This document shows positions 27,505 to 37,511 of a stretch of 64,000 nt of DNA, piece after piece. Where the stretch lies: positions 496,001 through 560,000 of the forward strand of contig NZ_JAPIVP010000001.1 of the NCBI RefSeq assembly GCF_026239555.1, in the 5' to 3' direction. The position numbers and the translations under genes are program-made. Under the pieces are notes generated by a model that was not told where the DNA came from, ran no database searches, and saw nothing but the letters and a program-made list of their open reading frames with translations. The stretch is from Pedobacter sp. PF22-3 (GTDB taxonomy: Bacteria; Bacteroidota; Bacteroidia; Sphingobacteriales; Sphingobacteriaceae). How positions within the stretch are numbered: position 1 is the stretch's first letter; each line of letters opens with the position of its first letter.

Positions 27505-27848
27505 ACGATTGGTTGCAAAATCTTGCTGTGGTTCGTGTGTCTGCACGAACCATTTTATTTTTTGCCACGGAAACTCTAAACACATGGAAAACCCAATGAA
27601 TAGAGTGCAACTCGGGATTCAACCTCATCCTTCGCCGTGGTTCGAGTCGCCACGAACCGCTTTTTTGACACGAATGCTTGAAACGCACGGAAAAACCCAT
27701 TGGATAGAATGTATCTTGCGATTCAATACATATCTTTTTATCAAGCAAAGTTTAACTCGCCAAACAAAGATTCCATTAAAATGATCTACATCATAATACC
27801 TGTTCATTCCGATTAGTTTTATTACTTTCGCGGAAAATTTAAACCCAC
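27505..27848. repeat. Degenerate repeat-filled gap between ctlX and the PhnA-domain gene
   Basis: Contains a hairpin built of GTTCGTG...CACGAAC (27531-27551) and TTTTGCCACGGAAAC, both also found in the 28440-29515 array. It also has two related segments: AAAACCCAATGAATAGAGTG (27590s) and AAAACCCATTGGATAGAATG (27690s). ORFs read across it on both strands are by-products of the repeats. No gene is supported. Confidence 0.6.
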
Positions 27849-28427
27849 ATGTCTTTACTACAAGAATTACAGACCCGTTCGGGCAATAAATGCGAATTGT
27901 GCACTGCTGAAAACAGTTTATCAGTATACGAAGTTCCCCCAACCAGCAACGCCAATGGCGATAACAGCATTTTAGTTTGTAAAACCTGTTTAGCGCAGAT
28001 TGAAAAAAATGAACAGCTTGATGCCGGTCACTGGAAAATTTTAACAGAAACCATGTGGTCGGAATTTGCACCTGTTCAGGTAGTGGCCTGGCGCATGTTA
28101 AGCCGCTTGAGAAATGAAGGTTGGGCTGCAGACAGCCTAGACATATTATACCTGGATGATGAAACCTTAGAATGGGCTAAAAAAACCGGCGACCATGAAC
28201 AGGAAGGTACAGTTGAATTTCATCAGGATAGCAATGGGACCCGTTTATTTGAAGGCGATACCGTTGTTTTGGTTAAAACACTTGATGTTAAAGGTTCAAC
28301 CCTGAGTGCCAAATTGGGTACGGTAGTAAAGAACATCCGCCTGGTGCACGATAACACCGAACAAATTGAAGGTAAAGTAGAAGGTCAGACCATTGTGATT
28401 TTAACGAAATATTTAAGAAAAGGATAA
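27849..28427 (+). CDS. PhnA-domain zinc-ribbon protein (YjdM-like)
   Basis: 192 residues. The N-terminus has a zinc-ribbon-like CELC (residues 16-19) and CKTC (about 47-50) pair. The C-terminal PhnA domain reads GTRLFEGDTVVLVKTLDVKG and ends VILTKYLRK. YjdM (PhnA) of E. coli is named for its position near phosphonate genes but has no proven phosphonate role. Bacteroidetes members are about 190 residues with an inserted middle segment, as here. It is flanked on both sides by repeats and has no clear partner. Confidence 0.9.
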   Translation: MSLLQELQTRSGNKCELCTAENSLSVYEVPPTSNANGDNSILVCKTCLAQIEKNEQLDAGHWKILTETMWSEFAPVQVVAWRMLSRLRNEGWAADSLDILYLDDETLEWAKKTGDHEQEGTVEFHQDSNGTRLFEGDTVVLVKTLDVKGSTLSAKLGTVVKNIRLVHDNTEQIEGKVEGQTIVILTKYLRKG

Positions 28428-28439
28428 TTTTGATGCTGG

Positions 28440-29515
28440 GGTACGTTTGGTGTTTGCGCGCGTTTCAAAACGCGTGCCTAATAACCTAAAATTGTATCGT
28501 TATAAACCATATTCTACACCGTAGTTCGCATCTATATGCAATGGGATTTTTGCCACGGAAGTTTAGCACACAGGGAAGACTTTCACATCAAAGCACCTTG
28601 CTTTAAAACCCTAAATAGCTGCACGGTCTTTGCCAACTAAACCTGATCGGAACGGGCACGAGTGCAACGAATAAAGTGGAGAGCAGGGCCAACCCCAACC
28701 TATTAAAACAGGAACCTGCTTTCCTAAACATGAAGTAAAAATAGCTTCTGCCATGGTTCGTGTCTGCAGGAACCACTATAGTTTAGCCTCAAATTTATAA
28801 GTCAAAAGGGAAAATTTGATATAAAATCATCTCTTTTGTTGGCGCGCGTTTCAAACGCATCCCTAAATAGCTCAACGATTATATCGTTACAGACTATATT
28901 CTACACCACAGTTTGTATCTATTAGCTAATATTTTGCCACGGAAGCACGGAGCGCACAGAGAACTAAAAGATAGATGCACCTCGCTACCAACCCCTAAAT
29001 AGCAGTAAGATTCTTACCAACTAAACCTGATCGGAACGGTCACGAGTGCAACGAGTAAAGTGGAGAGCAGGGCCAACCCCAACTTATGAAAACAGGAACC
29101 TGCTTTCCTAAACATGAAGTAAAAATAGCTTCTGCCATGGTTCGTGTCTGCACGAACCATTATAGTTTAGCCTCAAATTATAAGTCAAACGGGAAAATTT
29201 GATATAAAATCATCTCTTTTGCTGGCGCGCGTTTCAAACGCATCCCTAAATAGCTCAACGATTATATCGTTACAGACTATATTCTACACCACGGTTTGTA
29301 TCTATTAGCTAATATTTTGCCACGGAAGCACGGAGCGCACAGAGAACTAAAAGATAGATGCACCTCGCTACCAACCCTTAAATAGCAGTAAGATCCTTGC
29401 CAACTAAACCTGATCGGAACGGGCACGAGTGTAACGAGTAAAGTGGCGAGCAGGGCCAGCCCCAAACTATGAAAACAGGAACCTGCTTTCCTAAACATCA
29501 AGGAAAACAAAATAA
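28440..29515. repeat. Three tandem copies of a ~384-bp intergenic repeat unit
   Basis: Units begin with GCGCGCGTTTC at 28456, 28842 and 29225 (periods 386 and 383). Each carries, in order: TATCGTTA...CTACACC, TTTGCCACGGAAG, a Ser-tRNA-unlike spacer, the core AAACCTGATCGGAACG (28639, 29023, 29406), GAGCAGGGCC, CCTGCTTTCC and, in units 1 and 2, a TGGTTCGTG/CACGAACCA hairpin. Units 2 and 3 are nearly identical; unit 1 is more diverged. There is no ORF of note and no transposase. The array fills the gap between the PhnA gene and arginine decarboxylase. Confidence 0.85.
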
Positions 29516-29689
29516 ATTTATTATTGCATTATAGTCGGATAAACAAAAAACCTACTCTATTTTTTTTCCAAAATACTTTATATTCAAATTTTATGGTGAT
29601 GCTAAGCGTTTCTCTACAGTAAAAATAATTTTAATACCGTTTAATTCTCGATTTAAAATTACATTTTTGCAAAAATTATTTAAAAGTAA

Positions 29690-31078
29690 ATGCAGAGTTA
29701 CTCAGAATTTCTCGATCTAAGCGTTGGCTTTCCACAGGAAGGCTTTGATGTGATAGATGATGAATTATATTTTCAGGATTTAAACCTGATGGAAATGATC
29801 GAAACTTACGGTACTCCCCTACGTTTCACATACTTACCCATGGTGAGCAAGAAAATTCAGCAGGCGAAGATTCTTTTCCAGACTGCCATTTTAAAGAACA
29901 ACTATCGCGGCGATTACAAATATTGCTATTGTACAAAAAGCTCACATTTCAGACACATTGTTGAAGAAGCTTTAAAGAACAATATCCACCTCGAAACTTC
30001 TTCTGCTTTTGATATGCCTATGGTTGATGCCCTTGAGAAAAAAGGTGCTTTAACTAAAGATACCACCATTATCTGCAACGGATTTAAAACTTACCAGTAC
30101 AAACAGTATATCATTGATATGCTGCACGATGGTTATACCAATATTATTCCGGTTTTAGATAACAAGGAAGAATTTAACCTTTTTGATGATGAGGTTGATA
30201 TCGATACTCCTTGTAATCTGGGGATCCGTATTGCTGCTGAAGAGCAGCCAGATTCGCAGTTTTATACCTCACGTTTAGGTGTGCGTATGGAAGATGTAAT
30301 TGATTTTTACAACAATAAAATTGTACACAATCCTAATTTCAGGGTAAAACTATTGCACTTCTTTATCAATTCGGGTATTACCGATTCGCCTTATTACTGG
30401 AACGAATTGGAAAAATACGTAACCCTTTACTGTAAATTCAAAAAAATCAACCCTGATTTAGATACGCTTGATATTGGTGGCGGTATGCCTTTTAAAGATT
30501 CGTTGGTTTTTGATTTCGATTACGAGTATATGGTTAACGAAATTGTTAAAAGGATAAAAGAAATCTGCGCCATCCACGAAGTAATGGAACCCGATATTAT
30601 TACCGAATTTGGTAAATATACCGTTGCAGAGGCTTCTGGTATTTTATATAAGGTTTTAGGCCGTAAGCAGCAAAACGACCGCGAGCGCTGGTTAATGTTG
30701 GATGGTTCTTTCATCACCAACTTGCCTGACGTTTGGGCTTTAAACCAAAAATATATCCTGCTTCCCATTAACAACTGGGATGCTGAATACGAACGTGTTA
30801 ACTTAGGTGGTATTACCTGTGATGGACAGGATTATTACAACCAGGAAGCACACATGAACAGTGTGTTTATGCCTAAAACCCGTAAAGTACAATATTTAGG
30901 TTTCTTCCATACCGGCGCTTACCAGGAAGTGTTGAGCGGATATGGCGGTATACACCACTGCTTATTGCCCAGTCCGAAGCATGTGTTGATCCGCAGAAAC
31001 CGTGACGAAAGTTTTAACTTTGAAGTTTTTGGCGAAGAACAGAACAGCAAGCAAGTATTGAAGATTCTGGGTTACTAA
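29690..31078 (+). CDS. speA: Arginine decarboxylase (Bacteroidetes short type, fold III PLP enzyme)
   Basis: 462 residues. Fold type III PLP features are the lysine block YKYCYCTKSSHF (Schiff-base lysine expected here), LDIGGGMPFKDS (glycine loop binding the cofactor phosphate), ITEFGKYTVAEASG and, near the C-terminus, GITCDGQDYYN and GAYQEVLSGYGG. The opening FPQEGFDVIDDELYFQDLNL and the length match the short arginine decarboxylases of Bacteroidetes, which make agmatine for polyamine synthesis. It shares this neighbourhood with argS, the deiminase and ctlX, but no agmatinase is present. It is followed by a terminator at 31179-31211. Confidence 0.92.
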   Translation: MQSYSEFLDLSVGFPQEGFDVIDDELYFQDLNLMEMIETYGTPLRFTYLPMVSKKIQQAKILFQTAILKNNYRGDYKYCYCTKSSHFRHIVEEALKNNIHLETSSAFDMPMVDALEKKGALTKDTTIICNGFKTYQYKQYIIDMLHDGYTNIIPVLDNKEEFNLFDDEVDIDTPCNLGIRIAAEEQPDSQFYTSRLGVRMEDVIDFYNNKIVHNPNFRVKLLHFFINSGITDSPYYWNELEKYVTLYCKFKKINPDLDTLDIGGGMPFKDSLVFDFDYEYMVNEIVKRIKEICAIHEVMEPDIITEFGKYTVAEASGILYKVLGRKQQNDRERWLMLDGSFITNLPDVWALNQKYILLPINNWDAEYERVNLGGITCDGQDYYNQEAHMNSVFMPKTRKVQYLGFFHTGAYQEVLSGYGGIHHCLLPSPKHVLIRRNRDESFNFEVFGEEQNSKQVLKILGY

Positions 31079-31178
31079 GCCAGTTTGCAGCTGGAAGTTT
31101 ACAGTTGAAGAAGCTAAACATAAACTTTCCACAATAAGCCCAAGCAAAGCACAAGTTTCTTATTTTTACAATATATAA

Positions 31179-31211
31179 ATACCTTAGTTGAATAAGCTAA
31201 GGTATTTTTTT
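31179..31211 (+). terminator. Intrinsic terminator after speA
   Basis: Perfect arms ATACCTTAG (31179-31187) and CTAAGGTAT (31197-31205) around a 9-base loop, followed by a T-run to 31211. It lies 100 bases after the speA stop and 25 bases before the DUF72 ATG. Confidence 0.85.
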
Positions 31212-31236
31212 GGCCTTACACCTAAAACCTTTAAAA

Positions 31237-32133
31237 ATGCAATTCGGTAAAGTAGACGATCCCTCAATTATAGATTACACACTTCCAGCTGATGCTGCGG
31301 AAACGGTGCGAATTTTAGCTGCAAATAAACCTAAACAATCTTTTAAGGCTTACGTAGGTTGTGCAAAATGGAACAAGGCTGATTTAAAGGGCTTTTACCC
31401 GAAGGGAACAAAAGACGAGCTTAGCTATTATTCTACTCAATTTAATTCCATTGAGCTTAATGCCACCTTTTATGGCATGCCTACCCGAGAGCAGGTAATT
31501 ACATGGACACAAAAAACACCTGCAGATTTTAAGTTTTTCCCGAAACTGACCAATACCATCAGTCACTTTAAAAGATTAATCAACGTTAAAGAGCCTGTAG
31601 CGCAATATTGTGATGCCATTAGTAATTTCGAGGATAAACTGGGAATGGCTTTTCTCCAATTGCACGATAACTTTAAACCTAAAGATTTTGAAAGGTTAAA
31701 AATTGTGATAAACGAATTTCCAAAAGTAATTCCGCTGGGTGTTGAAGTAAGAAATACGGAATGGTTTAACAACCCCGCCATTGCAAATGAATTTACCAAA
31801 CTTTTTGCAGATAACGGGGTAACGAACATTATTGTAGATACTTCGGGGCGAAGAGATATGATGCACATGCGCTTAACTACACCAACAGCTTTTGTACGTT
31901 TTGTAGGTGCCAATGATGATGAAATCGATAAAAAACGTTTAGATGACTGGATTGAAAGAATTGTGGACTGGAAAGCGCAAGGTTTAGAGAACCTATATTT
32001 TTTCGTACACCAGAATGTAGAACTTTCTTCCCCGCTGTTTTCAGCCTATTTTACAGAGAAACTAAACAAAGCGGTAGGGACAGATTTAAAGATCCCGGTA
32101 ATGGCCAACCAGGCTTCGCCAAGTTTATTTTAG
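31237..32133 (+). CDS. DUF72 (YecE-like) family protein
   Basis: 298 residues from the ATG at 31237; a TTG nine codons earlier lies in the T-run of the terminator and was rejected. The DUF72 TIM-barrel blocks are present: YVGCAKWNKADLKGFYPKG, YYSTQFNSIELNATFYG, FFPKLTNTISH, GVEVRNTEWF and YFFVHQN. Proteins of this family are widespread and cytoplasmic; I know of no proven reaction. There is no operon partner: 552 bases without a gene follow. Confidence 0.9.
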   Translation: MQFGKVDDPSIIDYTLPADAAETVRILAANKPKQSFKAYVGCAKWNKADLKGFYPKGTKDELSYYSTQFNSIELNATFYGMPTREQVITWTQKTPADFKFFPKLTNTISHFKRLINVKEPVAQYCDAISNFEDKLGMAFLQLHDNFKPKDFERLKIVINEFPKVIPLGVEVRNTEWFNNPAIANEFTKLFADNGVTNIIVDTSGRRDMMHMRLTTPTAFVRFVGANDDEIDKKRLDDWIERIVDWKAQGLENLYFFVHQNVELSSPLFSAYFTEKLNKAVGTDLKIPVMANQASPSLF

Positions 32134-32686
32134 TTTTTATTAAGAGTCGTCATTCCAGAGTATGCCTATCGTGTGGACACATGTTTTTTAAGTATTTTTA
32201 AGCGTTTTGCTAACCAACTTTAATAAAGCACGGATTTTAACCAAGAATGCTGTCAATCCCAAGAGCCTTTGAAAATCAAAAAAACAGATGCAGTTCAGGT
32301 AAATTGGCACCAACAAACTTCAAACTTAGGTTTTGTGTTCACAACCGATGATCTAATTTTTAAAAAATATTGAACACAAACCCTGAAGAACTCAATCAGA
32401 CCAAATAAAACTTTGACTTATTTTAAAAAATTTTTGATCCGCAGAGCCTTCGGATTATCTACTGTGTCGAAATGACGCCTCATCTCCTACTGTAAGTTGG
32501 AATTTGCCATTTCGCCTTAATGAGTTATGGATTTATAGCCTACTGCAAAGATTAAAAATCCTTACTAACAACAACAAGTGATTTATTTTATCGAATTTTA
32601 ATATTAAATTGAAGTTTTGTGTATTGAAAATCCTAGGAACGACAATTTACACGAGCAGCAATCAAACCAAACAACAAAATAAATAA
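32134..32686. other. Long intergenic stretch with decayed repeat pieces
   Basis: No ORF. It has two pieces of the GTCATT-type dispersed repeat: AGTCGTCATTCCAGAG (near 32147) and, inverted, TGTCGAAATGACGCC (near 32465-32479). They could be the two ends of one decayed element of about 330 bases. The remainder is AT-rich with no recognisable signal. Confidence 0.45.
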
Positions 32687-33241
32687 ATGACAAATTACGA
32701 GATCGAAAACGAACTAAAACCTGATTTAAGCACAGACGAAAAATTAATTTGGACAGGAAAACCTAAGACAGGAATTTTATTTAGAACCTCAGATGCACTC
32801 TTCATTCCCTTTAGCTTGCTTTGGGCTGGGTTTGCAGTTTTCTGGGAAACAGGTGTTATTACAACCGATGCACCTTTTTTCTTTAAACTCTGGGGTATTC
32901 CATTTGTTTTAATAGGAATATACATCACAGTAGGGAGATTTTTCATCGACGCAAAAAAGAGAGCAAATACCGTGTACGGAATTACTTCGGAAAGAATTAT
33001 TATTAAAACGGGAATATTTAGCAGAGAAATCAAGTCATTAAACATCAGAACCCTAACCGACATCACAATTAATCAAAAATCTGATAATAGCGGAACCATT
33101 ACATTAGGACCAACTGACTTTAGAAATGCGATGATGCAGGGGATAGAATGGCCAGGTGTAAAGCAACCGGCATGTCTTGAGTTTATTGAAGATGTAAAAA
33201 ATGTTTACAACCAAATAATCAACCTCCAACGACAGAAATAA
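32687..33241 (+). CDS. PH-domain (bPH2, YdbS-like) membrane protein
   Basis: 184 residues. It begins with a conserved DEKLIWTGKPKTGILF block, followed by two membrane helices (about 40-58 and 65-85, FFKLWGIPFVLIGIYITVG). Then comes a beta-rich bacterial PH domain with YGITSERIIIKTGIFSREI and LNIRTLTDITINQ. Such proteins are inner-membrane proteins of unknown function, with the PH domain facing the cytoplasm. It stands alone; upstream and downstream gaps are AT-rich. Confidence 0.85.
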   Translation: MTNYEIENELKPDLSTDEKLIWTGKPKTGILFRTSDALFIPFSLLWAGFAVFWETGVITTDAPFFFKLWGIPFVLIGIYITVGRFFIDAKKRANTVYGITSERIIIKTGIFSREIKSLNIRTLTDITINQKSDNSGTITLGPTDFRNAMMQGIEWPGVKQPACLEFIEDVKNVYNQIINLQRQK

Positions 33242-33412
33242 CTGCTCAACCGATAGTTTACTTCCTGAAATCAGCCTCCAAAAAAAGCTTTTCAATTTAA
33301 TCAATGATTGTAACAAATCATCTAAAAACAAGAAACCTAAAAAAACAATAGTTAATTCGGGATATAATTATAAATAGAAAATTGTAAATTGTTCACTGAA
33401 AACTATCTATTT

Positions 33413-34126
33413 ATGCTAAAGGCTTTAGATCTCAATCAGGTAATGGTTATCGATATCGAAACTGTGCCCCAATATCCGTCTTTTCAGGATGTCCCACCTC
33501 ATTTTCAAGAACTTTGGGAACAAAAAACGCAATATCAACGCAGCAGCGACCAAAGCGCAGAAGACTTTTACGAACGTGCAGGTGTGATGGCCGAATTTGG
33601 TAAAATTATTTGCATCAGCCTCGGCATTTTCTACACGGAAGAAAAAACGAATAAATTACGAATCAAATCCTTTTCGGGCCATGATGAACACGAAATACTT
33701 TCACAATTTTCTGCACTGATTAATAAACAAACCCCTAACCTGATGTTCTGCGCGCATAATGGAAAAGAATTTGATTTTCCTTACCTGTGCCGTAGGCTTT
33801 TGATCAACCGGATAGAAATTCCTCTACAATTGCAATTATCCGGCAAAAAACCCTGGGAAGTGAACCATATTGATACGATGGAACTCTGGAAATTTGGCGA
33901 CTATAAAAATTTCACCTCGCTTAATCTGCTAGCCACCATTCTGGATATTCCGACACCAAAAGATGACATTAACGGCAGTCAGGTAAAACAGGTATATTAT
34001 GAAGAGAAAAATCTCCCCCGCATTGTTACTTATTGCCAGAAAGATGTAATTACTACTGCACAGGTACTGTTAAAATTCAAAGAGATGGATGTAATTCCGG
34101 AAGAAAATATTACCATTGTACCCTGA
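33413..34126 (+). CDS. Predicted 3'-5' exonuclease (DEDD, PolB-like)
   Basis: 237 residues from the ATG at 33413. The three exonuclease motifs of the RNase H-like DEDDy type are visible: VIDIETVPQYP (first Asp-Glu), FCAHNGKEFDFPYLCRR (second Asp) and YCQKDVITTAQVL (third Asp, with Tyr four residues before it). It resembles the stand-alone PolB-like exonucleases of Bacteroidetes. It should trim DNA or RNA 3' ends. It is the first of four tightly packed genes; the next start overlaps its stop by one base (TGATG). Confidence 0.88.
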   Translation: MLKALDLNQVMVIDIETVPQYPSFQDVPPHFQELWEQKTQYQRSSDQSAEDFYERAGVMAEFGKIICISLGIFYTEEKTNKLRIKSFSGHDEHEILSQFSALINKQTPNLMFCAHNGKEFDFPYLCRRLLINRIEIPLQLQLSGKKPWEVNHIDTMELWKFGDYKNFTSLNLLATILDIPTPKDDINGSQVKQVYYEEKNLPRIVTYCQKDVITTAQVLLKFKEMDVIPEENITIVP

Positions 34127-34386
34127 TGGCTGAATTAAAAATAATTATTCCAGAATATACTATAGAAAAAGGTACTGTTTCTATTTGGGAAGATGGATTT
34201 GTAATTAAAAGTGCGATTCTAAATGACCAGATTGTAATCTCTGCGAACCAGGCAGGGTTGATTTCTTTAGCAAAAAAATTGCTTTTTTTGTCACAAAACG
34301 AAACTCCTCTCGGTTGCCATTATCATTTGGATGAACATAATAGTTTAGAGTTAGGCTCAAAAGAAATTGTCATTAATAAAATTTAA
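34126..34386 (+). CDS. Small hypothetical protein (Imm32-like)
   Basis: 86 residues, with the ATG at 34126 overlapping the upstream stop and its own stop overlapping the next ATG by one base. It is beta-rich at the start (LKIIIPEYTIEKGTVSIWED), then has a helix and GCHYHLDEHNSLELGSKEI. The HxHLDE...LExGS pattern recalls the Imm32 family, often annotated as immunity proteins, but this is from memory. No toxin is nearby, and its place inside an exonuclease-ABC operon argues for a household role. Function unknown. Confidence 0.65.
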   Translation: MAELKIIIPEYTIEKGTVSIWEDGFVIKSAILNDQIVISANQAGLISLAKKLLFLSQNETPLGCHYHLDEHNSLELGSKEIVINKI

Positions 34387-36092
34387 TGTTAAACGTTGAA
34401 AATTTAAATATCGATTTCTACATCCAGGAAGATAAAAGCTGGTTCAATGCGGTTAAAAAAATCAGCTTTAATGTAAAGAAAGGCACCATTTTAGGCATTG
34501 TAGGCGAATCGGGCTCTGGCAAATCGGTTACTTCATTTTCAATTATGCGTTTACATGATGAAGGCTTTGCAAAAATCACCGGAGATATTGAATTTGAAGA
34601 TATCAGCCTGCTTAATTTGGATGCTAACGAAATCAGGCACATCAGGGGAAATCAGATTTCGATGATTTTTCAGGAACCGATGACCTCCCTAAATCCTGTT
34701 TTTACTTGCGGCGATCAGGTAGCCGAAGCCATTATTCTCCATCAAAAGGTAGATAAAGCCGAAGCAAAAAAGCAGACTATTGCCTTATTTAACGAAGTTC
34801 AGCTTCCAAGGCCCGAAAAAATATTTGACAGTTATCCGCATCAGATTTCAGGCGGACAAAAACAGCGGGTGATGATTGCTATGGCTTTAAGTTGCAATCC
34901 TAAACTCCTCATTGCCGACGAGCCTACAACTGCCTTGGATGTAACCGTTCAGAAAACCATCCTGCAATTGCTCCTTAAGCTCAAAACAGAGCGTAACATG
35001 GCCATGATCTTTATCTCGCACGATTTAGGTGTGGTAAACGAAATTGCTGACGAAGTTGCCGTGATGTACAAAGGTGAAATTGTAGAACAAGGCCTGGCAA
35101 AATCGGTGTTCGAAAACCCACAACATCCTTACACCAAAGGTTTACTGGCCTGCAGGCCCTCACCCACCTTACAATTAAAAAAATTACCTGTTGTAGCCGA
35201 TTTTTTAAATAACGAAACTGGAGATATGCCTGCCTATTTAATGGCTGCAAACCTATTAACAGCAACTGAAATCGAACAAAGAAGACAAACATTGTATCAG
35301 CAAAAACCATTGCTGCAAATTAAAGACCTCTGCACCTGGTACCCCATTAGTAATGGATTATTCGGTAAAACTACCGATTATGTTAAAGCGGTAGACGGAA
35401 TTAATTTTGAGGTTTTTCCAGGTGAAACCCTTGGCCTCGTAGGAGAATCAGGTTGCGGAAAAACCACGCTTGGGCGTAGTATCCTGAGGTTAATTCAGCC
35501 AACATCTGGTTCCATTATATTTAATGGGCAAGACATTACACATCTGGGCAAAAACGAATTGCGGAAGCTCAGAAAAGATATCCAGATCATTTTTCAGGAT
35601 CCTTATGCTTCGCTAAATCCAAAACTGAGCATTGGTCAATCTATATTGGAGCCCTTGCAGGTGCATGGGCTGTATCAAAATGATGCCGAGCGCAAACAAA
35701 AAGTAGTAGAACTTTTAGATAAGGTTGGTTTAAAAGCTGAACATTTTAACCGTTATCCACACGAGTTTAGCGGCGGCCAGCGGCAGCGCGTGGTCATTGC
35801 CAGGGCTTTGGCCTTACAGCCTAAATTTATCATTTGCGATGAATCTGTATCTGCGCTCGATGTATCTGTACAGGCACAGGTGCTCAACCTCATCAGGTCA
35901 TTACAGGAAGAGTTTGGCCTTACTTATATTTTCATTTCACATGATCTGGCGGTAATTAAGCATATTTCCGACCGTATTTTGGTGATGAATAAAGGCAAAA
36001 TTGAAGAAGAAGGTTTTCCAGAAGAATTATTTAACGCCCCTAAGGCCGAATATACCCAAAAACTGATTGCCGCCATCCCCGGTCACCAATAA
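34386..36092 (+). CDS. Dipeptide/oligopeptide-type ABC transporter ATPase, two fused domains
   Basis: 568 residues with two complete ATP-binding domains. Domain 1 has Walker A GESGSGKS, signature ISGGQKQRV and Walker B LLIADEPT. Domain 2 has [18 protein letters not shown] and FIICDES. Both carry the oligopeptide subfamily marks ([28 protein letters not shown]). This is the DppD-DppF/YejF-like fusion. The membrane and binding proteins are not in the window, so they must be encoded elsewhere. It is translationally coupled to the small gene upstream and followed by the sialidase gene 3 bases later. Confidence 0.95.
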   Translation: MLNVENLNIDFYIQEDKSWFNAVKKISFNVKKGTILGIVGESGSGKSVTSFSIMRLHDEGFAKITGDIEFEDISLLNLDANEIRHIRGNQISMIFQEPMTSLNPVFTCGDQVAEAIILHQKVDKAEAKKQTIALFNEVQLPRPEKIFDSYPHQISGGQKQRVMIAMALSCNPKLLIADEPTTALDVTVQKTILQLLLKLKTERNMAMIFISHDLGVVNEIADEVAVMYKGEIVEQGLAKSVFENPQHPYTKGLLACRPSPTLQLKKLPVVADFLNNETGDMPAYLMAANLLTATEIEQRRQTLYQQKPLLQIKDLCTWYPISNGLFGKTTDYVKAVDGINFEVFPGETLGLVGESGCGKTTLGRSILRLIQPTSGSIIFNGQDITHLGKNELRKLRKDIQIIFQDPYASLNPKLSIGQSILEPLQVHGLYQNDAERKQKVVELLDKVGLKAEHFNRYPHEFSGGQRQRVVIARALALQPKFIICDESVSALDVSVQAQVLNLIRSLQEEFGLTYIFISHDLAVIKHISDRILVMNKGKIEEEGFPEELFNAPKAEYTQKLIAAIPGHQ

Positions 36093-36095
36093 ATT

Positions 36096-37511
<1,416 letters not shown>

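Noticed and set aside
27416..27784. Overlapping ORFs on both strands after ctlX
   Set aside because: They cover the 3' end of ctlX and repeat segments, with unlikely composition (many Trp, Cys, His).
29277..29510. ORF of 77 residues inside the third repeat unit (minus strand)
   Set aside because: It reads across repeat segments that are also present, without the ORF, in units 1 and 2.
28440..29515. CRISPR array
   Set aside because: The period is ~384 bases, units are nearly identical throughout, there are no short spacers and no cas genes.
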